Below, one piece after another: positions 1 to 7,381 of a stretch of DNA of 64,000 nucleotides. Both the position numbers and the translations under genes were made by a program. Below the pieces are notes generated by a model, which was given only the letters and a program-made list of their open reading frames with translations, was not told the DNA's origin and did not search any database. Origin of the DNA: CBDCFV01 sp965203835 (GTDB lineage Bacteria; Chloroflexota; Dehalococcoidia; Lucifugimonadales; UBA3495); contig OZ241919.1 in assembly GCA_965203835.1 (NCBI GenBank), positions 2,790,001-2,854,000 of the forward strand, read 5' to 3'. The stretch's first letter is position 1, and each line of letters begins with the position of its first letter.

Positions 1-1
1 G

Positions 2-1297
2 CGCTACGGCGACGTCTGCCTGCTGCGCTTCGGCAGTGTGCCGACGGTGATCATCAACGACCCGGACCTGTTGCAGGAAGCCTTCGGTAAGACGGAACTG
101 GCCGACCGCTGGGTCAGCGAAATCATGGATATTCTCAGCGAGCAGAAGGACCTGGTAATGGCGCCCTACGGGGAGCACTGGCGACAGATGCAGCGCTTCG
201 CCAACCGGGAACTGCTCAGCGCCCGCAACCTGGACAACGTGCGGGAACGTTACATCGAGGGGGTGGTGAACGACCTGGTGGAGCAGATGGGACGGGCGGG
301 CGACGCCGGAGAGACGGTTTCGCCCACTAAACTGACGGCGCGCAGCAACTCCACGCTGATGTTCCGCAGCATCTTCGGACACGAGGATGAAGGAGGAGGG
401 GAGTTCCTGGAACTGCGAGAGGCGCTGCTGGAGCACGTCAATTGGATCTTCGCCAACGCCACGGCCACCAATTTGGCCGACTACATCCCCTGGCTGCGGT
501 TCCTGCCCAACGGCGGGGTCAAAGAAGCCAGGCGGCAGGCAGACATCGGCACGGCCATCATCACCGCGCTGGTGGAGAGCGCCCGCAACCGCCCCGGCCT
601 GGACCTGTCGGCCCCCACCTGCCTGGTGGAGGTGATGATGGCCCGGGAGGAGGCCGGGGAAATCACCGCCGACATGACCAAGGACCTGTGCATGGACCTG
701 CTCATCGCAGGCACCGACACCTCGGCCCAGACAGTCAACTGGACGCTGCTGCTGCTGGCCAACCGCCCGGAGGTCCAGGCCAGGGTGCACGAGGAACTGG
801 ACCGGGTCATTGGTCCCGACGCCCTGCCCACCGTGGACGACCGGACGCGGCTGCCCTACACCTTCGCCTGCCTGGCCGAGTCCATGCGCTACCGCACCAT
901 CGGCCCCCTGGGGATCCCGCACAAGGCCTCGCGGGACACAGAAATCGGCGGGTACCGGATTCCGGCGGGAGCGCAGGTGCTGGGCAACATCTACTCCATC
1001 CACCACGACCCTAATCTCTGGGACTCGCCTCACGACTACATTCCGGAGCGTTTCCTGTCCCAGGATGACGGCTCGCCCTCCCCGGCCCTGACCGGCAACG
1101 CCTTCATCCCCTTCGGCACCGGGCACCGGCGCTGCCCGGGCCGCCGGTTCGCCGAGACAACGGTGTGGCTGCACGTCACCCGGATGCTGCATCGGCTCCG
1201 ATTCGAGACGCTCGGCGGCAGTCCGCTGCCCGAAGACGAGGTGTTCGGGCTGGCGATTTCACCTCAGCCGTATTCGCTCAAGGTAGCTCGGCGATGA
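2..1297 (+). CDS. Cytochrome P450, 5' end outside the window
   Basis: This is a haem-thiolate monooxygenase that would insert one oxygen atom from O2 into an organic substrate using electrons from a redox partner. The I-helix motif AGTDTSAQT lies near 705-730, the ExxR motif (ESMR) at 878-889, and the haem-binding stretch FGTGHRRCPG has its ligand cysteine at 1133-1135. The frame is open to the left edge and already reads P450-like sequence (RYGDVCLLRFGS), so the gene starts upstream; the GTG at 38 is internal. About 431 residues are visible, missing only the N-terminus. The style of the I-helix and cysteine loop is closer to class E group I (animal CYP2/CYP17-like) enzymes than to typical soluble bacterial P450s. 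Substrate is unknown. No redox partner is visible nearby. Confidence 0.95.
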   Translation, partial: RYGDVCLLRFGSVPTVIINDPDLLQEAFGKTELADRWVSEIMDILSEQKDLVMAPYGEHWRQMQRFANRELLSARNLDNVRERYIEGVVNDLVEQMGRAGDAGETVSPTKLTARSNSTLMFRSIFGHEDEGGGEFLELREALLEHVNWIFANATATNLADYIPWLRFLPNGGVKEARRQADIGTAIITALVESARNRPGLDLSAPTCLVEVMMAREEAGEITADMTKDLCMDLLIAGTDTSAQTVNWTLLLLANRPEVQARVHEELDRVIGPDALPTVDDRTRLPYTFACLAESMRYRTIGPLGIPHKASRDTEIGGYRIPAGAQVLGNIYSIHHDPNLWDSPHDYIPERFLSQDDGSPSPALTGNAFIPFGTGHRRCPGRRFAETTVWLHVTRMLHRLRFETLGGSPLPEDEVFGLAISPQPYSLKVARR

Positions 1298-1417
1298 GCG
1301 AAAAGGAACCGACGCCGGGACAAGAGGAAGGGCCCGGCGACCTGGCCAGGAGCATTCCTATCCGGTGCGTCTGCGGACGCGCGAGTACCAAGCAAGCCCT
1401 GCCCACGGTGCGCCTAG
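1294..1417 (+). pseudogene. Possible short zinc-ribbon ORF, frameshifted
   Basis: An ATG at 1294 overlaps the P450 stop (ATGA), a usual sign of translational coupling. The frame reads a hydrophilic start (MSEKEPTPGQEEGPGD) and then a CxCG knuckle with cysteines at 1366-1368 and 1372-1374. A second frame just after reads KPCPRCA followed by TAG at 1415-1417. Joined by a frameshift, the two halves would make a CxC...CxxC zinc ribbon of about 40 residues. Without a shift, the first frame runs on as unconvincing sequence into the neighbouring antisense gene. Function unknown; it may be noise. Confidence 0.25.
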
Positions 1418-1436
1418 CCGCTTTTGGTACAAAGGC

Positions 1437-2024
1437 TCACAGCAGTTGCTCGACCTTCTGTACGAACTTCTTGATATTGTCCAAGTACCTCGTCACGTCG
1501 CGGGGTTCCATCACCTCTTCATGGAAGTTGATATGGAGAGCTTGGGCGCTATTGAACAGGTCCCCCAGCTCGTCGTCGCCGGTTTCCCGCGCGATATGGT
1601 AGGCCAACCGTATCAGGTCCCGGTCGCTCATGGGGCGGTCTATGTCACACGCACTGGCCCACGCTTTGACAATCTGGGACGCCGCCTCCCAGCCTTTCTC
1701 GGAGGCTTGGGCCAGGTTGCCGGAGCGGAGTTCCTCGTAGGCTTGGTCCAGAACGGCCCAGCTACGCTCCTTGTAGGTCAGTGGTTCCTGCATGATTACC
1801 GACTTCACATCCACGTACTCCGCCAGCCTGATCCCTTTATAGACCTCCGTCAGGTGGGCATGACCAATCCCGGCATGGAGAACAATTTCCTTGGCGGGCA
1901 AGTAGGCCAGGTCATCAGCGTACCTGATGCCGAACAGGTGTATCGCCGTCGTCACGCTTCGGCCCCTGTCCTTCCAGTTCCAATACATTTCCTTCAGTAT
2001 TTCCGCCGCTTCCTCAACGGTCAT
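1437..2024 (-). CDS. Fusion of a small conserved N-terminal domain with a HEPN/PaREP1-like domain
   Basis: A 195-residue soluble protein in two parts. Residues 1-75 (MTVEEAAEILKEMYW, then TAIHLFGIRYADDL and YKGIRLAEYVDV) match the whole of the small protein at 31374-31649 (AVHLFGIRYVVEL, RKGMRLAKYVEL), so this part is a mobile stand-alone domain. Residues 80-195 contain SWAVLDQAYEELRSGNLAQA followed by SEKGWEAASQIVKAWA, the helical pattern of the PaREP1/HEPN group. HEPN proteins are often RNases or nucleotide-binding partners in toxin-antitoxin and stress systems; no RxxxxH motif is evident, so catalysis is not claimed. A GGGGAAGAAGG Shine-Dalgarno precedes the ATG. Confidence 0.7.
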   Translation of the reverse strand: MTVEEAAEILKEMYWNWKDRGRSVTTAIHLFGIRYADDLAYLPAKEIVLHAGIGHAHLTEVYKGIRLAEYVDVKSVIMQEPLTYKERSWAVLDQAYEELRSGNLAQASEKGWEAASQIVKAWASACDIDRPMSDRDLIRLAYHIARETGDDELGDLFNSAQALHINFHEEVMEPRDVTRYLDNIKKFVQKVEQLL

Positions 2025-2053
2025 AAGCCTTCTTCCCCTTTGGCCCTCAAGTT

Positions 2054-2551
2054 TCAGCCAAGCAGGTGGCCGATGTCGCTGACATCGGGGTGGTCCATGA
2101 GCTTGTCGGACAGCCGCAACTGGCGGCCTTTGAAGGGGGCGTGCACGAGTTGCTGGACGACGTGGCGCGGAATCTTGGCGGTGCGGGAGACTTGGAAGTC
2201 GGGGTAGAACGCCACCGCGATCAGGAAGTCGAATTCCATCCGCCCCGCCGCATCGCCGATCCTGCCGACCTGTGGGTACCTCTCCTGGTCCCGCGTCGCC
2301 TTGATCTTGTACCTGTCGCCGTTCCGGGGGTCGATGGCGTCTATCCTGGCCGCGTTGCTCCCCGCAGGTTCAAGGCCGAGCCTGTCGCACACCAGCATCC
2401 TGGCGTAGCCGCTGACCAAGTCAACGCCGCTCCGGTCCTTGGTTATGCGCCGGCGGAGGAACTCCTGCTCCAAGGCGGAGTAGATGCGCAGCAGGTCGGG
2501 GATGGGTTCTTCGCGCAGATGGGCGACTATGTCCTGGAAGTGCAGTTCCAT
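2054..2551 (-). CDS. DUF6998-like protein of unknown function
   Basis: A soluble protein of about 165 residues starting at MELHFQDIVAHL. The order LLRIYSALEQEFLRRR, then YARMLVCDRLGLEPAGSNA, IDAIDPRNGDRYKIKATRD, FDFLIAVAFYPDFQV and AKIPRHVVQQ is, from memory, the layout of proteins annotated DUF6998. Some authors regard that fold as restriction-endonuclease-like because of the D...(Q/K)IK core; the equivalent here is IDAID...YKIKA. Nuclease activity is inference only. An in-frame upstream extension to 2629 overlaps the membrane peptide at 2572-2649 and lacks family similarity, so I prefer the internal ATG. Confidence 0.6.
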   Translation of the reverse strand: MELHFQDIVAHLREEPIPDLLRIYSALEQEFLRRRITKDRSGVDLVSGYARMLVCDRLGLEPAGSNAARIDAIDPRNGDRYKIKATRDQERYPQVGRIGDAAGRMEFDFLIAVAFYPDFQVSRTAKIPRHVVQQLVHAPFKGRQLRLSDKLMDHPDVSDIGHLLG

Positions 2552-2571
2552 GGTCTGTATCCCATCCCTGG

Positions 2572-2649
2572 TCACCTCTTGCGGTAGAGGTACAACCCAA
2601 CGCCGAGTGCTGTCAGGATAGCCGCACAAGCCGTCAGTATTCTTGCCAT
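2572..2649 (-). CDS. 25-residue single-pass membrane peptide
   Basis: The ORF encodes a peptide with one hydrophobic helix (ILTACAAILTALGVGLYLY) and a basic C-terminus (RKR), ending in TGA about 20 bp before the start of the DUF6998-like gene on the same strand. The positive-inside tail suggests N-out/C-in insertion. It could be a leader ORF, a small regulatory membrane protein or a type I-like toxin. The composition is convincing for a membrane peptide, but no clear Shine-Dalgarno is visible. Confidence 0.4.
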   Translation of the reverse strand: MARILTACAAILTALGVGLYLYRKR

Positions 2650-2745
2650 GTTGCGCCTTCTGTGGGTTGTCTCAGGTGTGGAAGGGAAGCATGAAAAGAG
2701 GGCGGCCGGAGGGAGAGGGAACCCCGGCCACCCTTGGACGAGGTA

Positions 2746-4875
2746 TTACCTCCTGCGCCAGAGGTAGAACCCCACGGCACCTCCCACCACGGCCACCACC
2801 ACCACGATGATCACCACGATCAGCCACATCGGCATCCCCGTCGGCTCCGGCGGGATTGGCTCCACTGGCGCAACCGTGGGGGCGGTCGTCGCCGTGGGAG
2901 GCGGCTCCGTGGGCATCGTGGTGGCGGTGGGCGCGGGCGTATCCGTCGGCCTCGGTCTTGCCGTAGGCCGCGGCGTAGGCGTCGGGACCGGCGTGGCCGT
3001 CGGCGCTACCGTGGGTATCACCGGCGTAGGACGCGGCGTCGCCGTTGGATGCGGGGTCGCCGTAGGTCGCCGCGTGGGCGTCGCCGTAGGTTCAAGCGTC
3101 GGCGCCGGCGTCGCCGTGGCCGGCACGACCGTCGGCACGATTATCTGCGTCGGCGTTGGCATCGGCGTCGCTGTGGCCGGAGCACGCGTCGGACTGGGCG
3201 TCGGCGTGGCCGTCACTGGCAGCGGCGCGAATCCTCCGCCGCCTCCACCGCCGCCGCCCCGGCGTCGCCTGGTCGGCGGCTCCTCAACCGTCACCCCGGC
3301 CCGGTCGGCCTCGGTCTTCCCGGTAATGCTGTACCTCTCCCCGGCGTCGTCTACCAGGCTCCCGCTGAACGTGTGGGCGCCGGGCACATCCCCGGCAGCC
3401 ACCGTATAAGTGAAGTCCGCCGTGTCCGGCCCCAGGGTGAAGGTCACCACCTGTCCGGCCAGCGATACGTCACCCGCAGCCAGGCTGCTGCCCGCGTAGG
3501 TGAACCCCGCAGGCAGGGTCTCCTCGACGCTGCCGCTGCGTCCGTAGTAGGACGCTTCTATGCTGACTATCAGGTCATCCCCGTCCCGCAACACTATCGC
3601 CCCATCACCGGTCTGCACCGGCGTGCGCGTGAAGGACCGCGTCCCCTCAGGGTCCTTCACTTCAAACCGCGTCGCTCCTCCCACCATCCGCGACACCGAC
3701 TGGTCGTCCACCAAGTCACCGGAGAAGTCGTACTCCCCGGCCGTGTCCGCCGTCGTCACCCGGTAGCTGAACGTCGTGTCCGCTTCCAGCAGGGTGAAGG
3801 TCAGCATCCGGCCATTCACTATCTCTCCCGGAAGGGTGCTGCTGCCGGCTACGTAGGCAAACCCTTGGGGCAGCGTCTCCACCACCACCCCAATCGGGCC
3901 GTAGTTACTCGCAGCAACCGTCACCGTCACTTGGTCCCCGGTGCCCGCCGGCATCCTGGAGAAGCTCCGGTCGGCCCTGGGGCCTCCGGGCGTCGTTCCG
4001 GCGCGGACAGTGACCCCGGTCGTCCCGCCCACCGTGTGCGTCCCCCGGTCTGCGTCTATCAGCTCCCCGGAGAACTGGTGGATCCCAGCCGCTGCCGACA
4101 TAGCCCTGGCCGTGTAGCCGACGGACGTGACGTCGTCACCAAGGAAGGCGAAGGTCAGCTTGCGGCCCCCGTTTTCCACCAGCACACCGTCGTCGGTGCT
4201 GCTTCCGGCTACGTAGATGAACCCCACCGGCAGCGTCTCCACCAGCGCGCCCACCTGTCCGTACTCCATCACCGAGACCGTCACCCGCACTTCGCCGCCC
4301 GGCTCCACCGTCGCCGGCGTCACCGTCCTGGTCGCCCTGGGCCCCGTGGGCTCCGGGGCCGTCGTCGGCTGGGGGACACCCGTGGGCGTGGGAGGCGGCT
4401 GGGGCTGCGGGGGCGCCCCGGTCACCGTCACCCGGCTGTCGCCGCTGATTGTCCTGGGGTCGGGCGTGTCCGCCAAGGGCGTGTCCACCGTTCCCGAAAA
4501 GTCGTACGTTCCCGCTTCGCCCGCCGCCGTCACCGTGTAGGTGAAGGTATAGGTGTCTACCGCAGGAAACTCCACCACCGCGAAGATGTAGTTCCGCATG
4601 TCCGTTGGGTCAACACGCACCCGGTCGCCCAAGCTGCTGGACTTGTATTCGAACCCCTCCGGCAGGGTCTCCACAACCCTCGCCGCGTTCCCGAAGTCAT
4701 TGACGGTGATCGTCACCACCAGGTCTCCCCCGGCAGCCACTTCGGGAGACCCGAAGGACCTGGCAGCGCTGTGCTCGTGGGCATCCGCAGGATGTGGGAA
4801 CACCAACCCCACGACGCCCATTACCGCGCCCACCATCGCTACTACCACCAACAGAGCCAGTGCTTTCCTTACCAA
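2746..4875 (-). CDS. Cell-surface protein: DUF11-like repeats, Thr/Pro stalk, C-terminal membrane anchor
   Basis: 709 residues. It starts at TTG 4875 behind a GAGGAGGA ribosome site. A signal peptide (LALLVVVAMVGAVMGVVG) is followed by about four to five domains of 100-110 residues sharing the pattern 'RSF...GG.VVVTI...YG....ETLP.GF.Y..SS' (about residues 38-540). Next come a Gly-rich hinge (G x9), a Thr/Pro/Ala stalk of about 130 residues (APTATPMPTPT style), and a C-terminal helix (LIVVIIVVVVAVVGGAVGFY) with an RRR tail. The architecture is that of a membrane-anchored adhesin with a glycosylatable stalk. Unlike its relatives at 5.3 and 49-64 kb it ends in a membrane helix rather than an EF-hand module. 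Confidence 0.8.
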   Translation of the reverse strand: MVRKALALLVVVAMVGAVMGVVGLVFPHPADAHEHSAARSFGSPEVAAGGDLVVTITVNDFGNAARVVETLPEGFEYKSSSLGDRVRVDPTDMRNYIFAVVEFPAVDTYTFTYTVTAAGEAGTYDFSGTVDTPLADTPDPRTISGDSRVTVTGAPPQPQPPPTPTGVPQPTTAPEPTGPRATRTVTPATVEPGGEVRVTVSVMEYGQVGALVETLPVGFIYVAGSSTDDGVLVENGGRKLTFAFLGDDVTSVGYTARAMSAAAGIHQFSGELIDADRGTHTVGGTTGVTVRAGTTPGGPRADRSFSRMPAGTGDQVTVTVAASNYGPIGVVVETLPQGFAYVAGSSTLPGEIVNGRMLTFTLLEADTTFSYRVTTADTAGEYDFSGDLVDDQSVSRMVGGATRFEVKDPEGTRSFTRTPVQTGDGAIVLRDGDDLIVSIEASYYGRSGSVEETLPAGFTYAGSSLAAGDVSLAGQVVTFTLGPDTADFTYTVAAGDVPGAHTFSGSLVDDAGERYSITGKTEADRAGVTVEEPPTRRRRGGGGGGGGGFAPLPVTATPTPSPTRAPATATPMPTPTQIIVPTVVPATATPAPTLEPTATPTRRPTATPHPTATPRPTPVIPTVAPTATPVPTPTPRPTARPRPTDTPAPTATTMPTEPPPTATTAPTVAPVEPIPPEPTGMPMWLIVVIIVVVVAVVGGAVGFYLWRRR

Positions 4876-4891
4876 GTCGTTCCTCCTCTAC

Positions 4892-5161
4892 TCATACCAG
4901 CCTGTCCAACCGTTCATCAATGTGGTCGAGCTTTTCGACCACATTTCCCAGGATGTTAATCACCGTATTTTGGAATGCGAGGCGCTCGTCGCGTTCTCGC
5001 TGCACCATGCTGGTCAGTGAGTTCAGCTGGCTTTGCAGTACGGTCATCTGGCTTTGCAGTACGGTCATATTCACCTTGAGCAGGGCCACGTCCGCTTCCA
5101 CGTGGATGAGCCGTTGCTCCAAGCCGTCGAACTTGGCTTCCAGCAGTTGAATCGTGGACAT
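4892..5161 (-). CDS. Small coiled-coil protein
   Basis: 89 residues, strongly heptad-patterned (LEAKFDGLEQRLIHVEADVALLK..., then VVEKLDHIDERLDRLV), with an internal duplicated MTVLQSQ unit. There is no signal peptide or membrane segment. It lies 16 bp upstream of the 2746-4875 gene on the same strand and may be cotranscribed. Function unknown; oligomerisation is the only safe inference. Confidence 0.65.
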   Translation of the reverse strand: MSTIQLLEAKFDGLEQRLIHVEADVALLKVNMTVLQSQMTVLQSQLNSLTSMVQRERDERLAFQNTVINILGNVVEKLDHIDERLDRLV

Positions 5162-5173
5162 TTAATCTCTCTG

Positions 5174-5280
5174 GTTCCCCGCCTTCGCGGGGAAGACGAA
5201 TAAAAAGTAACCTGTCATTCCCGCCTCCACCTCACCATTCCCGCCTCTATCTCGTCATTCCCGCGAAGGCGGGAATCCAA
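5174..5280. repeat. REP-like palindromes (ATTCCCGC-GAAG-GCGGGAAT family)
   Basis: Two hairpins (TTCCCCGC/GCGGGGAA at about 5175-5194 and ATTCCCGC/GCGGGAAT at about 5257-5275) and two incomplete half copies lie between two minus-strand genes. The same family recurs at 17788, 25240, 37638, 44780-44925 and 45505-45565, always between genes. Confidence 0.8.
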
Positions 5281-5331
5281 AGACTAAAAAAGGGGGAAGC
5301 GTTGCCCGCTTCCCCCAGAGCGTCAGGTACT

Positions 5332-7281
5332 CTAGACCGCCGTTTGCAGGATGTACGCCGTCACCACCGAAACCGCTTCCTCTTTGGTGATCTCGCCGCG
5401 GAGCAGGTAGTCCAACACCGCCGCGGTGGCCTCGCTTTTCTCAATCGTCCCGCTGTTGTCGGCGTCGTAGTCCGATAGAACGGTCGCCATCTCCACCGCG
5501 TTGGCCGTGACCGCCTCAGCGGTCCTGGCGGCCCGGTTGGCGTCGTTGTACATCGCCATCGCCTTCAGGTGCTTGTCAACGTCGGCTTCCACCGGGGTGT
5601 AGCTCGTCTGCGTCAGGGTGTCTCCGGCCGAGTTGGGGTTGGCGATGCCGGCGCAGTCGGAGCCGGCCGCGTCCTCGCACCTGGACCACTGCCAGGTCGT
5701 CCTGGTGATGCCGCCGTCGGCGTCGGCCAGGGTGGCGGTCAGCGCGTCCCCGACCATGGGCATATCATCGCTCAAGGTCACCACCCCTCGCCGGTCGGTA
5801 GGGGAGGGCGGGGGCGGAGGCGGCGGCGGAGCGGGTTGCCCTACCGTTAACCTGGCGCTGCCGCGTACAGTATGGTCGTTCCTGTCACTGTCTCTCAGGA
5901 TGCCCGAGAAAGTGTAGTCCCCCTCCGTGCTGGAGACGGTAGCGGTGTACGTAAAGGAATTTTCTCCTTGCAGGGTGAACCTGGCCTGCTGCCCGGTAAC
6001 AAGGACCTGCTCGTCGTCGAGGCTGCTGGATACGTAGGCGAACCCCTCGGGCAGCGTCTCAGTGACTCCGCCTGCTTGACCGTAGTTGCTGGCCCTAATC
6101 GTCACCACCACCTGGCCGCCCGGCTCCACCGTTGACGGACTGAAGGAGCGGGTGGCGCTGGCCGGCGGCGGCGCGGTGACCCTTACCACAGTGCTGCCGC
6201 GTACAGTAACGTCATTCCTGTCGTCGTCTCTCAGGGTGCCCGAGAAAGTGTACGTCCCCGCCGTACTGGAGGCGGTCACGGTGTAGGTAAATGAATCGTC
6301 TCCTTGCAGGGTGAACCTGGCCCGCTGGCCGGTCACATTGACCTGCTCGTCGTCCAGGCTGCTGGATACGTAGGCGAACCCTTCAGGCAGCGTCTCAGTG
6401 ACTCCGCCTGCTTGACCGTAGTTGCTGGCCCTAATCGTCACCACCACCTGGCCGCCCGCCTCCACCGTTGACCGATTGAAGGAGCGGGTGGCGCTGGCCG
6501 GCGACGACCCGGCCTGCCTCACCGTTACGTCAGTACTGCCGCCGACAACATGGTCATTCCCGTCGCTGTCGCTCAGGGCGCCCGAGAAAGTGTGCCTCCC
6601 TACCGTGCTGGAGGCGGTAACGGTGTACGTAAAGGAAGTTTCTCCTTGCAGGGTGAACCTAGCCTGCTGCCCGGTAACATTGACCCGGCCGGCGGCGAGG
6701 CTGCTGGATACGTAGGTAAACCCCGCAGGCAACGTCTCAGTGACGCTGCCTGATTGACCGTAGTTGCTGGCGCTGATCCTCACCGCCACTCGGCCGCCCG
6801 GCTCCACCGTTGACGGATTGATGGAGCGGGTGGCGCTGGGCGGCGGCCCGGCGGCCTGCCTGACCGTTACTACGGCGCTGCCGCCGACAACATGGTCGTT
6901 CCTGTCGCCGTCCCTCAGGGTGCCCGAGAAAGTGTGATCCCCCTCCGTGCTGGAGGCGGTCACGGTGTACGTAAAGGAAGTTTCATCTCGCAGGATGAAC
7001 CTGACCTGATTGTTGCTCAGTTCCCTTACTTGGCCGGCGTCGTGGGTGCTGGATACGTAGGCGAACCCGTCGGGCAGCGTCTCAGTGACTCCGGCTGCTG
7101 TACCGTAGTTACTGGCAGTAATCGTCACCACCACCTGGCCGCCCGGGTCCACCGTTGACGAATCGAAGGAGCGGGTGGCGGTGGGAGTGGCTTGCGCAGA
7201 CACAGGAGGCAAGCCCAGCAGCGCCCCCCCGCCTGCTATCATAGCGACCATCATCACCGCCAGCACTATTCTTCTAAACAA
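5332..7281 (-). CDS. Secreted protein with four DUF11-like repeats and a C-terminal EF-hand module
   Basis: 649 residues from TTG 7281, which sits just after GGGGGAGG. Signal peptide (VLAVMMVAMIAGGGALLG), then four domains of about 112 residues each opening with 'ATRSF...STV(D/E)PGGQVVVTI.ASNYG' and containing 'ETLP.GFAYVSSSLD'. A Pro-rich linker (PAPPPPPPPPSP) leads to an Ig-like domain (GVVTLSDDMPMVGDALTATL...WQWSRCED) with one disulphide-compatible Cys pair. The C-terminus has a canonical calcium loop, DYDADNSGTIEKSE, followed by a weaker second half, a dockerin-like layout. No cohesin partner is visible. Likely an adhesin or matrix protein. Downstream of the cadherin-like gene on the same strand. 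Confidence 0.8.
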   Translation of the reverse strand: MFRRIVLAVMMVAMIAGGGALLGLPPVSAQATPTATRSFDSSTVDPGGQVVVTITASNYGTAAGVTETLPDGFAYVSSTHDAGQVRELSNNQVRFILRDETSFTYTVTASSTEGDHTFSGTLRDGDRNDHVVGGSAVVTVRQAAGPPPSATRSINPSTVEPGGRVAVRISASNYGQSGSVTETLPAGFTYVSSSLAAGRVNVTGQQARFTLQGETSFTYTVTASSTVGRHTFSGALSDSDGNDHVVGGSTDVTVRQAGSSPASATRSFNRSTVEAGGQVVVTIRASNYGQAGGVTETLPEGFAYVSSSLDDEQVNVTGQRARFTLQGDDSFTYTVTASSTAGTYTFSGTLRDDDRNDVTVRGSTVVRVTAPPPASATRSFSPSTVEPGGQVVVTIRASNYGQAGGVTETLPEGFAYVSSSLDDEQVLVTGQQARFTLQGENSFTYTATVSSTEGDYTFSGILRDSDRNDHTVRGSARLTVGQPAPPPPPPPPSPTDRRGVVTLSDDMPMVGDALTATLADADGGITRTTWQWSRCEDAAGSDCAGIANPNSAGDTLTQTSYTPVEADVDKHLKAMAMYNDANRAARTAEAVTANAVEMATVLSDYDADNSGTIEKSEATAAVLDYLLRGEITKEEAVSVVTAYILQTAV

Positions 7282-7381
7282 GGCCTCCCCCCTCTTAGTT
7301 GTATTGGAGAGTCCCGCCTCTTCTTTCTTTGTTGAAGCAGACGGGACCCTCTTTATTTATGGTCCTGTAGCCGTCCCTGAA

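Noticed and set aside
2734..4959. A 741-codon plus-strand frame rich in Arg, Gly and Pro
   Set aside because: It is antisense to the surface-protein gene, has no export signal or domain, and its composition is what the high-G+C Thr/Pro stalk codons give in reverse.
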